Below are positions 34,528 to 43,493 of a stretch of DNA of 64,000 nucleotides, one piece after another. The position numbers were made by a program, and so were the translations under genes. The DNA comes from Pimelobacter simplex (lineage in GTDB: Bacteria; Actinomycetota; Actinomycetes; Propionibacteriales; Nocardioidaceae). Positions within the stretch are counted from its first letter, which is position 1. Every line of letters begins with the position of its first letter. The notes under the pieces were generated by a model that searched no databases, was not told where the DNA came from, and saw nothing but the letters and a program-made list of their open reading frames with translations. The DNA is taken from the NCBI RefSeq assembly GCF_024662235.1, contig NZ_CP096276.1:2914001-2978000 (forward strand), read 5' to 3'.

Positions 34528-34869
34528 GCGGGTGAGGGTGTCTCTGATCGTGCCGCGCGGGTCGCCCACGTGGACGACGACGCCCGCCGCGCCCGCGAAC
34601 TCCCCCAGCACCGCGCCGTCGGCCTCGGCGAGGCTCGCGCCCTCACCCAGCACCACGCACGCGTCGACCCCCGAGGCCCCGGACGCCACCGCCATCGCCA
34701 CGACGGCCTGGACCGCCGTGAGCCGCAGCGACGGCAGGTCGACGGTCGCGGCGGCGTACGTGCGGCCGTCGGTGTCGCGCACCGCCGCACCCTCCGCGGC
34801 CTGGATGCGCGCACGGGTGGCGCGGGCGAGGGTGACGAGCTTCTGGTCCTCGGTGGACAGATCAGGCAT
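34522..34869 (-). CDS. Cytidine-deaminase-like protein lacking zinc ligands
   Basis: A 115-residue protein with the strand/helix order of the cytidine deaminase fold (LVTLARATRARIQAAEGAAVRD, DGRTYAAATVDLPSLRLTAVQAVVAMAVAS, VVLGEG, GVVVHVGD). The zinc-binding H/C-A-E and PCxxC motifs are absent, so it cannot be a normal deaminase. In many actinobacteria a homologous small gene sits between corC and era (I recall Rv2365c). Here corC is 1.2 kb away behind two inserted genes. The start ATG lies 6 nt after a near-perfect -10 (GATAAT), so it is leaderless. Confidence 0.75.
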   Translation of the reverse strand: MPDLSTEDQKLVTLARATRARIQAAEGAAVRDTDGRTYAAATVDLPSLRLTAVQAVVAMAVASGASGVDACVVLGEGASLAEADGAVLGEFAGAAGVVVHVGDPRGTIRDTLTRP

Positions 34870-34875
34870 GGGCTG

Positions 34876-34904
34876 ATTATCGCCGACCGGGTCTCCGGCA
34901 GGAT
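34876..34904. promoter_or_regulatory. Divergent -10 boxes
   Basis: Minus strand GATAAT (34881-34876), 6 nt before ATG 34869. Plus strand CAGGAT (34899-34904), 6 nt before ATG 34911. Both imply leaderless mRNAs. Confidence 0.5.
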
Positions 34905-34910
34905 GACCCC

Positions 34911-35198
34911 ATGCCTGCCTACTGGATCAGCAACTACCGCGCCGTGCACGACGCCGACAAGCTGGCGGCCTACGCCGCGCTCGCCCTGCCCGCCCTGGTC
35001 GAGGCCGGCGGCACCTTCCTGGCCCGCGGCCTGCCCGAGCAGGTCTACGAGGCCGGGCTCCAGGAGCGCGTGGTCATCATCGAGTTCGCGAGCGTCGAGG
35101 CGGCCGTCGCAGCCCACGACACCCCCGCCTACCAGGAGGCGCTGGCCGCGCTCGGTGACGGCGCGGAGCGCGACCTGCGGATCGTGCCGGGAGCCTAG
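34911..35198 (+). CDS. DUF1330 family protein
   Basis: A 95-residue small dimeric alpha/beta-barrel protein: AYWISNYRAVHDADKLAAYA, GGTFLARG, then QERVVIIEFASVEAAVAAHDTPAYQEAL and LRIVPGA. This matches DUF1330 (ferredoxin-like fold). No catalytic function is established for the family. It starts at ATG 34911 and lies 5 nt before the metallo-hydrolase gene, with which it forms a two-gene plus-strand unit inserted between the deaminase-like gene and corC. Confidence 0.9.
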   Translation: MPAYWISNYRAVHDADKLAAYAALALPALVEAGGTFLARGLPEQVYEAGLQERVVIIEFASVEAAVAAHDTPAYQEALAALGDGAERDLRIVPGA

Positions 35199-35203
35199 TC
35201 CCG

Positions 35204-36127
35204 ATGCGCCTGCGCCTGGGTCGCCCCGACATCCGCCGGTACGCCGACCGGTTCGGCCTGCCCCAGAGCGACGACGGGCTCGGGGTGACCTTCCTCGGCG
35301 TGGCGACGCTGCTGCTCGACGACGGGACGACGTCGGTGCTGACCGACGGCTTCTTCTCCCGTCCCTCGCTGCCGCGCGTCCTGCTCGGCCGGATCGGCCC
35401 CGACGCGGGCCGGATCGACGCGGCGCTGCGCAGTGCCCGGATCGACCGGCTCGACGCGGTGGCGCCGGTGCACACCCACTACGACCACGCGATGGACTCC
35501 GCGGCCGTCGCCGCGCGGACCGGCGCCACCCTCTACGGAGGGACGTCGACCGCGCACGTCGGTCACGGCGGCGGCCTGCCCGCCGACCGGGTCACCGTCG
35601 TGGTCCCCGGCGAACCGGTGGCCGTTGGCGGCTTCCGGCTGACCTGGCTGGAGTCGGAGCACTGCCCGCCCGACCGCTTCCCGGGCACGATCACCGCGCC
35701 CGTCGTACCGCCGGTCAAGGTGGGTGCCTACCGCTGCGGCGAGGCCTGGTCGATCCTGGTCGAGCACGACAGCGGCCGGACCGCGCTGGTCCAGGGCAGC
35801 GCCGGGTTCCGGCCCGGCTCGCTGGCCGGGCGCAGCGCCGAGGTGGCCTACCTCGGGGTCGGCCAGCTGGGCGTGCAGAGCCCCGACTACATCCGGCAGT
35901 ACTGGGCCGAGACGGTCGAGACGGTGGGGGCGCGCGAGGTCGTGCTCATCCACTGGGACGACTTCTTCCGGCCGCTGGACCGGCCGCTGCGCTGCGTGCC
36001 CTACCTGGGCGACGACCTCGACGTGACGATGGAGATCTTCGCCGGGCTCGCCCGCGACCAGGGGGTCGGCCTGCACTTCCCGTCGGTCGGGCGGCGCGAG
36101 GACCCCTGGCGGCTCAGTCGTCGGTGA
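35204..36127 (+). CDS. MBL-fold metallo-hydrolase (UlaG-like)
   Basis: A 307-residue metallo-beta-lactamase-fold protein. The metal-binding motif reads HTHYDHAMD (HxHxDH) near residue 90, preceded by VTFLGVATLLLDDGTTSVLTDGFFSR, and a late HWDD could supply another ligand. This is the layout of UlaG/L-ascorbate-6-phosphate-lactonase-like hydrolases; the substrate is unknown. Its 3' end overlaps that of the convergent corC-like gene by 14 nt. Confidence 0.88.
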   Translation: MRLRLGRPDIRRYADRFGLPQSDDGLGVTFLGVATLLLDDGTTSVLTDGFFSRPSLPRVLLGRIGPDAGRIDAALRSARIDRLDAVAPVHTHYDHAMDSAAVAARTGATLYGGTSTAHVGHGGGLPADRVTVVVPGEPVAVGGFRLTWLESEHCPPDRFPGTITAPVVPPVKVGAYRCGEAWSILVEHDSGRTALVQGSAGFRPGSLAGRSAEVAYLGVGQLGVQSPDYIRQYWAETVETVGAREVVLIHWDDFFRPLDRPLRCVPYLGDDLDVTMEIFAGLARDQGVGLHFPSVGRREDPWRLSRR

Positions 36128-37418
36128 GCTCGGCCGCGGCCGGGGCCACCCGCGAGATCAGCACGGTGCCGATCTTGTTGCGCCGTCCCGCCGCGCGCTC
36201 GGCCTCGAAGCGCAGCCCGTAGGCCTCGACCACGGAGCCCGGGATCGGGACCCGGCCGAGGTGCTTGGCGAGCAGGCCGCCGACGGAGTCGACGTCCTCC
36301 TCCTCGATGGGGAAGCCGAAGATCTCGTCCAGGTCGTCGACCGGGTAGCGCGAGGAGACCCGGACGCACTCGTCCGCAGGGTCGCCGACCTGCTCGACCT
36401 CGACCTCGGCCTCGTCGTGCTCGTCGGTGATCTCGCCGACGATCTCCTCGAGCAGGTCCTCGATGGTGATCAGGCCGGCGGTGCCGCCGTACTCGTCGAC
36501 GACGATGGCGACGTGCCGGCGCCGGGCCTGCATCTCGCGCAGCAGGTCGTCGACCGGCTTGGACTCGGGCACCCAGTGGACCGGGCGCATGACCTCCTCG
36601 ACGCGCTGGGTCAGCTCGACGTCGGGGGCCTCGAAGTCACGGCGGGCGACGTCCTTGAGGTAGGCGATGCCGCGCACGTCGTCGAGGTTCTCGCCGACCA
36701 CCGGCACCCGGGAGTAGCCCGAGCGCAGGAAGAGCGACATCGTCTGGCGCAGGTTCTTGTGGGCCTCGATGTAGACGACGTCGCCGCGCGGCACCATCAC
36801 CTCGCGCACGGTCGTGTCGCCGAGCTCGAAGACCGAGTGGATCATCTTGCGCTCGTCGGCCTCGATCAGCTCGGTGGCCTCGGCCATGTCGACGAGCTCG
36901 CGCAGCTCGGTCTCGGTCTGGAACGGGCCCTCGCGGAAGCCGCGGCCGGGCGTGATCGCGTTGCCGACCAGGATGAGCAGGCGCGGGATCGGGCCGAGGA
37001 CGGTGGTCAGCATCGACAGCGGCCAGGCGCTCCAGAGCGCGACCGTCTCGGCGTGCTGCTTGCCGACGGTGCGGGGGGCGACGCCGATGACGACGAACGA
37101 GACGACGAGCATGACGCCGAGGGCGACGCCCGCACGGGCCCACCAGGAGGCGTCGAGGCGCTCGTCGACGTAGAGGGTGACCACGACGATGGCCGCGATC
37201 TCGCTCAGCAGCTGGAGCAGCAGCGCGGTGTTGAGGTGCCGGGGCGCGTCGTCGAGGACGGCGAGCAGCCGCTGGGCGCCACCGCGTCCCTCGCTGAGCA
37301 TCTCGTGGGCCCGGGCGCGCGAGAACCCGGCGAGGGCGGCGTCCGCCGCGGCGAACAGGCCCGCGAGGACGACGAGGACGGCGGCCGCTCCCAGCGGCCA
37401 GAGACTGTCGGCGATCAT
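36114..37418 (-). CDS. CNNM/CorC-family hemolysin-like membrane protein
   Basis: A 434-residue membrane protein: N-terminal DUF21 domain with about four hydrophobic segments ([19 protein letters not shown] onward), a pair of CBS domains from about residue 205 ([63 protein letters not shown]) and a C-terminal CorC_HlyC domain. Family members are linked to magnesium/cobalt efflux. It follows ybeY with an ATGA overlap, the standard actinobacterial phoH-ybeY-corC order. Confidence 0.92.
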   Translation of the reverse strand: MIADSLWPLGAAAVLVVLAGLFAAADAALAGFSRARAHEMLSEGRGGAQRLLAVLDDAPRHLNTALLLQLLSEIAAIVVVTLYVDERLDASWWARAGVALGVMLVVSFVVIGVAPRTVGKQHAETVALWSAWPLSMLTTVLGPIPRLLILVGNAITPGRGFREGPFQTETELRELVDMAEATELIEADERKMIHSVFELGDTTVREVMVPRGDVVYIEAHKNLRQTMSLFLRSGYSRVPVVGENLDDVRGIAYLKDVARRDFEAPDVELTQRVEEVMRPVHWVPESKPVDDLLREMQARRRHVAIVVDEYGGTAGLITIEDLLEEIVGEITDEHDEAEVEVEQVGDPADECVRVSSRYPVDDLDEIFGFPIEEEDVDSVGGLLAKHLGRVPIPGSVVEAYGLRFEAERAAGRRNKIGTVLISRVAPAAAELTDD

Positions 37419-37869
37419 GCGTCCGGCTGGGCCCGCCACTGCGCCAGCAGCTGGTCCTGGAGACCGAACATCACCTTGTGCTCCTCGGGCTCGGCGTGGT
37501 CGTAGCCGAGCAGGTGCAGGATGCCGTGGGTGGTGAGCAGCTCGAGCTCGGCGAGCGTGCCGTGCCCGGCCGTCGCCCCCTGGCGCTCGGCCACGGAGAC
37601 GCAGAGGACCAGGTCGCCCAGGACGCCCTCCTCGGGCTCCTCGTTGACCAGGCCGGGACGCAGCTCGTCCATGGGGAAGGCCAGGACGTCGGTCGGGCCC
37701 TCCTTGTCCATCCACTTCTCGTTGAGCTCGGCAATGGTGTCCTCGTCGACCGCCTTGATGCACAGCTCGGCGAGCGGGTGGACGCGCATCTGGTCCATCA
37801 CGAACCGCGCGAGCCGCGCGAAGTGCTGGACGTCGAGGCCGCTGCCGGACTCGTCGAGGATCTCGATGC

Positions 37870-37873
<4 letters not shown>
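37415..37873 (-). CDS. ybeY: Endoribonuclease YbeY (16S rRNA maturation)
   Basis: A 152-residue zinc-dependent single-strand endoribonuclease needed for 16S rRNA 3'-end maturation and 70S ribosome quality control. The metal-binding signature [11 protein letters not shown] is intact near residues 115-125, and the upstream [18 protein letters not shown] segment is typical. GTG 37873 overlaps the phoH stop (GTGA), and the stop overlaps the corC-like start, so phoH-ybeY-corC is one coupled operon. Confidence 0.96.
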
Positions 37874-38919
<1,046 letters not shown>

Positions 38920-39012
38920 GGATGCCCGGTGACGGGCGGCCTTTCAGTACGGCGAACTGGCCCCTCCATGCTACGGGAGGGATCCGCCGACGCCCACTCG
39001 TTTGCGACGAGG

Positions 39013-39029
39013 GCCGGGCTCAGCCCGGC
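39013..39029 (-). terminator. Short hairpin over the HIT gene stop
   Basis: GCCGGGC-TCA-GCCCGGC; the loop is the HIT stop codon itself (39020-39022). A compact 7-bp GC stem of this kind could terminate or pause transcription before phoH. Confidence 0.45.
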
Positions 39030-39367
39030 GGCCAGGTCATCGCCCGGCCGGCGAGGACGTGGCAGTGCGTGTGGAAGACGGTCTGCCCGACGCCGGCTCC
39101 GGTGTTGAAGACGAGGCGGTAGTCGTCGTACCCCTCGGCGGTGGCGACGGCGCGCGCGGTGGTCGCGATCTCGGCGAACATGGCCGGGTCCGCGTGCGCC
39201 GAGGAGGCCGCGTCGGGCTCGTGGTCGCGCGGGACGACGAGCACGTGCAGCGGCGCCTGCGGGTTGATGTCGCGGAAGGCGACGGTGCGCTCCCCCGTGT
39301 GGACGATGTCGCCGGGGATGTCACCGGCGACGATCTTGCAGAACAGGCAGTCCGGATCGGCACTCAC
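39020..39367 (-). CDS. HIT-family nucleotide hydrolase
   Basis: A 115-residue histidine-triad protein, likely hydrolysing purine nucleoside phosphoramidates or AMP-lysine-type adducts. The N-terminal CLFCKIVAGDIP (CxxC) and C-terminal triad HTHCHVLAG (HxHxH) are intact. GTG 39367 is the start. The gene lies upstream of phoH, as in related genomes, with a 100-nt gap that contains a weak promoter-like TAGCAT but no gene. Confidence 0.93.
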   Translation of the reverse strand: MSADPDCLFCKIVAGDIPGDIVHTGERTVAFRDINPQAPLHVLVVPRDHEPDAASSAHADPAMFAEIATTARAVATAEGYDDYRLVFNTGAGVGQTVFHTHCHVLAGRAMTWPPG

Positions 39368-39392
39368 CGGGCCAGCCTAGGACCTGCGGGCC

Positions 39393-40253
39393 TCACCACT
39401 CCCAGCGAACCCCGAGGTAGCCCGGGCCGAACGCCGTCTGCCGGTAGTGCACGCTGCTGCTGCCGTCGAGGTCGACCGGCCAGTCGTGGCGCAGGCCGCC
39501 CTCGAGGAAGAACACCCAGCACCGCGCCGGCACCTTGTCCGGGTGGAAGCGGACCCAGACCAGCGCCTCCTCGAGCCGCTGCTCGGCGGCGAGTGCGTAC
39601 TCGGTGTCGAGGTCGGGGCCCAGGTGCGGCGCCCGGCGGGCCTCGATCTCGGTGATGGTGGACTCGCCCAGCGCGAGCGGCCGCTCGAAGACCAGCCGGC
39701 TACCGCGGATGCCGTGCTCGAGGTCGACCACCTCACCGATCGTGCAGCCGGCGACGGCGGACATCTCGGTCTCGTTGACCTCGGTCCCGGTGTCGGGTCC
39801 GACGAAGAGGGTGATTCCGTCGACCCCCTCGCGGTCGGCGACGACCACCTGGCGCACCCGGGCCCGGAGGATCTCCCCCTGCGCGCCCACGTCGACGACC
39901 AGGTGCGAGGAGACCCGGCAGACGTCCTCCTCACCGACCACGGCCTCGACCGCGGGGTCGCCCAGGAGCTCGTTGAAGGGCTCGACCGCTCCCACCCGCC
40001 GGCGCAGCCGGCCCGAGAGCCGCCGGCTCAGCGCACCGGCCTCGAGGCCCAGCAGCGCCTCGAGCTCGGGGATCGCCTCCAGCGACGCCGTGCGCTCGGG
40101 CTCGCGCTGCCCCGAGCGCCAGTACGACAGCGCGGTCAGGGACACCGGGTGCCCCCGCTCCGAGAGCCGGTCGCGCACCGACGCGAGCGTCGCGCCGCGA
40201 CGCTCCATCGCCGTGCTCAGCACCTCGGCGAAGGTCGTCGTGCTCCGGGCCAT
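39393..40253 (-). CDS. HTH (XRE-like) domain protein with unknown sensor domain
   Basis: A 286-residue protein. The N-terminus (FAEVLSTAMERRGATLASVRDRL, then HPVSLTALSYWRSGQREPER) is an XRE-like helix-turn-helix with a Leu-rich tail (LEAIPELEALLGLEAGALSRRL). The remaining 200 residues are beta-rich, with no family I recognise (REGVDGITLFVGPDTGTEVN, VRFHPDKVPARCWVFFLEGG). A second ATG at 40265 adds four residues. It is divergent from an ECF sigma factor gene, so a regulator/sigma relationship is possible. Confidence 0.75.
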   Translation of the reverse strand: MARSTTTFAEVLSTAMERRGATLASVRDRLSERGHPVSLTALSYWRSGQREPERTASLEAIPELEALLGLEAGALSRRLSGRLRRRVGAVEPFNELLGDPAVEAVVGEEDVCRVSSHLVVDVGAQGEILRARVRQVVVADREGVDGITLFVGPDTGTEVNETEMSAVAGCTIGEVVDLEHGIRGSRLVFERPLALGESTITEIEARRAPHLGPDLDTEYALAAEQRLEEALVWVRFHPDKVPARCWVFFLEGGLRHDWPVDLDGSSSVHYRQTAFGPGYLGVRWEW

Positions 40254-40320
40254 GCCCGCGAGCATGCCCCAGCCGCGTCGCCTTCACACCACGACGTCCG
40301 GTAAGTGAAAAAGCGCTTCC

Positions 40321-40326
40321 TAGCCT
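40321..40326 (+). promoter_or_regulatory. -10-like box upstream of the ECF sigma gene
   Basis: TAGCCT, 47 nt before ATG 40374. Just upstream lies AAGCGCTT (a palindrome) in a short A-rich tract. No clear -35. Confidence 0.35.
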
Positions 40327-40373
40327 CACAGTCCGCCACTCGACGCGAGGGGCCGTCACCAAGGGGGACAGAC

Positions 40374-40955
40374 ATGGGGATCACGGAAGTCGACGAGGTC
40401 GGAGCGCAGGTCACGGACGAGGAGATCGCGGACCGCGTGCGCGCGGGCGACGAGAGCGTCTTCGACGAGCTGTTCCGCCGGCACCGGGCGGCGGCGCTGC
40501 GCGTCGCGCGCTCGATCATCCCCGGCGAGGAGGACGACGCCGTGGCCGAGGCCTTCCTCGGCCTGCTCTGCGTGCTGCGCGACGGCGGCGGCCCGACCCG
40601 CGGGGTGCGGGCGTACATCCTCGCCAGCGCCCGCAACCGGGCGCTGCGCCGCACGCACCTGCGCGGGCGGGTGCGGGTGACCGACGTCCCCCAGCTCATC
40701 GCCGAGGCCGGCGCCGTCCAGCCCGACCACCTGTGGGTGCACGAGGGCGACCTGCTCGTCCAGGCGTTCCGGGCGCTCACCCGGCGCCAGCAGCTCGTGC
40801 TGTGGGCGATCGAGGTCGAGGGCCGCCCGCCGCGCGACCTCACCACGCTCCTGGGCTGCGACGCGGCGGCCGTCTCGGCCGTCGCCTACCGGGCCCGCCG
40901 CCGGCTCCGGGACCTCTACTTCGAGCAGCTGGTGGAGACGCCCCAGGCCGGGTGA
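40374..40955 (+). CDS. ECF-type RNA polymerase sigma factor
   Basis: A 193-residue sigma-70-family protein with region 2 (DEEIADRVRAGDESVFDELFRRHR, then AEAFLGLLCVL) and region 4 (AFRALTRRQQLVLWAIEVEG, with HTH RDLTTLLGCDAAAVSAVAYRARRRLR). It redirects RNA polymerase to specific promoters. ATG 40374 is preceded by AGGGGG; an in-frame GTG at 40305 is less likely. No anti-sigma gene with a ZAS motif is adjacent; instead a second, SigE-like sigma gene follows about 120 nt downstream. Confidence 0.88.
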   Translation: MGITEVDEVGAQVTDEEIADRVRAGDESVFDELFRRHRAAALRVARSIIPGEEDDAVAEAFLGLLCVLRDGGGPTRGVRAYILASARNRALRRTHLRGRVRVTDVPQLIAEAGAVQPDHLWVHEGDLLVQAFRALTRRQQLVLWAIEVEGRPPRDLTTLLGCDAAAVSAVAYRARRRLRDLYFEQLVETPQAG

Positions 40956-41075
40956 CCTGCGTCGCAGCCGGAAAAGGCGTGTCAACCGGCACGCGGTGTG
41001 GTGCGTGGAACTACCGTGACGATCCATGCGGTGCTCGGCGCTCCCTACCTCCCTGCCGAGGCGGAGCGACCCGTC

Positions 41076-41594
41076 GTGACGGACGTCGACCTCGCGATCG
41101 AGCGCCTCTACCTGGACCACTGGCACCAGCTGGTCCGGCTCTCGGTGCTGCTCGTGCGCGACCCGGGTCAGGCCGAGGAGATCACCCAGGACGCCTTCGT
41201 CGAGCTGCACCGGCGCTGGGGACGCCTCGACGACCCTGACCGGGCGCTGGCCTACCTGCGCCAGACCGTGGTCAACCGGTCCCGCTCGGCGCTGCGCCAC
41301 CGCGGCGTCGTCCAGCGGCACCTCGCCCGCCAGCACGTCGTCGACCTGGCGCCGGCGGCCGACGAGCCCGTGCTCGCCGACAGCCGGCGCCAGCTCGTGC
41401 TCGACGCGCTCCAGCGGCTCCCCCGGCGCCAGCGCGAGGTGCTCGCGCTGCGCTACTACCTCGAGCTCTCCGAGGCCGAGATCGCCGAGACCCTCGGCAT
41501 CAGCCGCGGCGCGGTCAAGAGCCACGCCTCCCGCGGCTCGGCGGCGCTGCGCCCCTTGCTCGAAGCCCGCGACCTGAAGGGAGGCGACCGATGA
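41076..41594 (+). CDS. SigE-family RNA polymerase sigma factor
   Basis: A 172-residue ECF sigma factor of the actinobacterial SigE family: IERLYLDHWHQLVRLSVLLV, DPGQAEEITQDAFVELHRRW, LAYLRQTVVNRSRSALRHR, and region 4 LQRLPRRQREVLALRYYLEL with HTH AEIAETLGISRGAVKSHASRG. GTG 41076 gives the usual length; GTG codons at 41016 and 40998 are upstream alternatives. TACCGT at 41012-41017 could be the -10. Its stop overlaps the next gene (ATGA), whose product has one membrane segment and may be its regulatory partner. Confidence 0.88.
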   Translation: MTDVDLAIERLYLDHWHQLVRLSVLLVRDPGQAEEITQDAFVELHRRWGRLDDPDRALAYLRQTVVNRSRSALRHRGVVQRHLARQHVVDLAPAADEPVLADSRRQLVLDALQRLPRRQREVLALRYYLELSEAEIAETLGISRGAVKSHASRGSAALRPLLEARDLKGGDR

Positions 41595-42553
41595 GCCCCG
41601 ACGAGGACGCCCAGCTCCGCGCCCTGTTCTCCGACGCCGTCGCCGACGTCGACCCGCACGACCGGCTCGGCGAGATCCGGCGCCGTACGTCCCAGCGGCC
41701 CCGGCGCAGCCGGCGCCGTCCGCTCCTCGTCGTCCTCGGCGCCGGTACGGCGACCGCCGCCGTCGTCGCCGTCACCGCCCTGGCCGCCGACTTCCGCGAC
41801 GACCGCGACGCCCCGGCCGCGTCCGGTCCCACCGAGTACCCCGGCGCCGTCTACTTCGTCTCCGAGACCACCGTGGGCCCGCGGCTCTTCCGCGAGTTCC
41901 AGCCGCTGCCCGCCACCGACGACATCGCGGTGCGCACGCTCGACGCCCTCCAGCAGATGGAGGTCGACGCGGGCCCGGTCGACAACGACTACGACACCGG
42001 GTGGCCCGACGGCTCCTTCACCGCGGTCAGCGTCGACCAGACCAGCATCACCGTCCAGGTCGGCGCGGTCGCGCTGAACGCGCCCGCCGACGTCCCCGCC
42101 GACACCGCGGCGCTCGGCGTCCAGCAGGCGGTGCACACCGCCGATGCCGCGGTCGGCCAGCCGCTGCCGGTCACCTTCGAGCACGCCGGCGCGCCGGTCA
42201 CCGAGCTGCTCGGGACCACGGTGGAGCAGCCCGCCCTCCGCAACACCCGGGTCGAGGCACCGGTCAACATCAACGACCCCGTCGAGGGGCTCGAGGTCGG
42301 CGGCGTCCTCGCCGTCCGGGGACAGGTCACGCCGGTCTCCGCCGAGCGCGCCGACACCGTCGCCTGGGAGGTGCGCGACGCGACCGGCGCCACTCAGCTG
42401 TCGGGCCGCACGCCGGTCACCGACTTCGCCTGGCAGGTGACGGTCGGGGTCGGCGACCTGGCCCGGGGGCGCTACAACCTCCTGGCGTGGCCCGACGTCC
42501 CCGATGAGGCCGTGTCGGGCGCGATCGACACGCGGAGCTTCGTCCTCCGCTGA
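41591..42553 (+). CDS. Membrane-anchored GerMN/Gmad2-domain protein
   Basis: A 320-residue protein with a cytoplasmic N-terminus of about 45 residues (DEDAQLRALFSDAVADVDPH, rich in Arg near the membrane), one transmembrane segment (LLVVLGAGTATAAVVAVTAL) and an extracellular part. That part has a GerMN-like domain (AVYFVSETTVGPRLFREFQP) and a C-terminal Gmad2 Ig-like domain (VNINDPVEGLEVGGVLAVRG, later TVGVGDLARGRYNLLAW). The topology and coupling to the sigma gene suggest an anti-sigma-like role (inference); there is no recognisable anti-sigma motif. Confidence 0.8.
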   Translation: MSPDEDAQLRALFSDAVADVDPHDRLGEIRRRTSQRPRRSRRRPLLVVLGAGTATAAVVAVTALAADFRDDRDAPAASGPTEYPGAVYFVSETTVGPRLFREFQPLPATDDIAVRTLDALQQMEVDAGPVDNDYDTGWPDGSFTAVSVDQTSITVQVGAVALNAPADVPADTAALGVQQAVHTADAAVGQPLPVTFEHAGAPVTELLGTTVEQPALRNTRVEAPVNINDPVEGLEVGGVLAVRGQVTPVSAERADTVAWEVRDATGATQLSGRTPVTDFAWQVTVGVGDLARGRYNLLAWPDVPDEAVSGAIDTRSFVLR

Positions 42554-42584
42554 CCTGGCCACGGCACACGAAAGGATCGGGACC

Positions 42585-43493
42585 ATGACCTCCGCCCTCC
42601 CCCGCACCCTCGCCACCCTCGGCGGCGCCGTGCTCGCGCTCGGCCTGCTCGCCGGCTGCGGCGACGACGAGCCCACGGCCGAGTCGCCGGCCACGCCGTC
42701 GTCCAGCGCGCCGACGTCGCCCGCGGCCACCGACGGGACCGATGCGCCGAGCGAGGTGCCGACGAGCGGCGACCCCAGCGCGATCCCGGTCTACTACGTC
42801 GCCAAGACGCCCCAGGGCGACCGGCTCTACCGCGAGTTCACCCAGATCTCCGGCGCGGACCGCCTGGTCGCCGCCGCCTCCGCGGTGACCAGCGGCAAGC
42901 CGGTCGACCCCGACTACCGCACCACCTGGCCCGGCGGCCGGTTCACCTCGGTGGCCAAGACCGCCGACGCGATCGTGGTCGAGGTCCCCGACGCCTCCTG
43001 GCTCCAGGCGGGCTCGCTCAGCCCGGCGCAGGCCCGGCTCGCGGTCCAGCAGCTCGTCTACACCCTCCAGGGCACCGCCGGCGCCCGCCTGCCGATCCAG
43101 GTCCAGCAGGACGGCAAGCCCGCTCCCACGCTGCTCGGCGTCGACGCCGCCCAGGGCCTCACCGCCGCCCCCGAGCTCGACGTGCTCGCCCTGGTCAACA
43201 TCACCGAGCCCGCCGAGGGCACCGCCGTCGACGGCAAGTTCACCGCCGAGGGCCGGGCCAGCTCGTTCGAGGCGACCGTGCCGTGGGAGATCCAGGACGC
43301 CGCCGGCAAGGTCGTCCAGCAGGGCTTCACCACCGCCGAGGGCTGGGCCGACAAGCTCTACCCGTGGTCGACCGAGGTCGACGTCAGCAAGCTCGCCCCG
43401 GGCCGCTACACGTTCATCGCCCGCACCGACGACCCGTCGGGCGGCGAGGGCGGCGGCCCGACCGAGGACTCCAAGCGGATCACGGTGAAGTGA
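42585..43493 (+). CDS. Gmad2-domain lipoprotein
   Basis: A 302-residue paralog of the preceding extracellular region: signal peptide and lipobox (LLAGC), a Ser/Thr/Pro linker, GerMN-like IPVYYVAKTPQGDRLYREFT, and a Gmad2 domain (LVNITEPAEGTAVDGKFTAEG, WEIQDAAGKVVQQGFT, GRYTFIARTDDPS). AAAGGA precedes ATG 42585. With the preceding gene it forms a pair of surface proteins encoded behind a sigma factor. The domains are named from Bacillus spore germination proteins, but spores are not implied here. Confidence 0.85.
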   Translation: MTSALPRTLATLGGAVLALGLLAGCGDDEPTAESPATPSSSAPTSPAATDGTDAPSEVPTSGDPSAIPVYYVAKTPQGDRLYREFTQISGADRLVAAASAVTSGKPVDPDYRTTWPGGRFTSVAKTADAIVVEVPDASWLQAGSLSPAQARLAVQQLVYTLQGTAGARLPIQVQQDGKPAPTLLGVDAAQGLTAAPELDVLALVNITEPAEGTAVDGKFTAEGRASSFEATVPWEIQDAAGKVVQQGFTTAEGWADKLYPWSTEVDVSKLAPGRYTFIARTDDPSGGEGGGPTEDSKRITVK

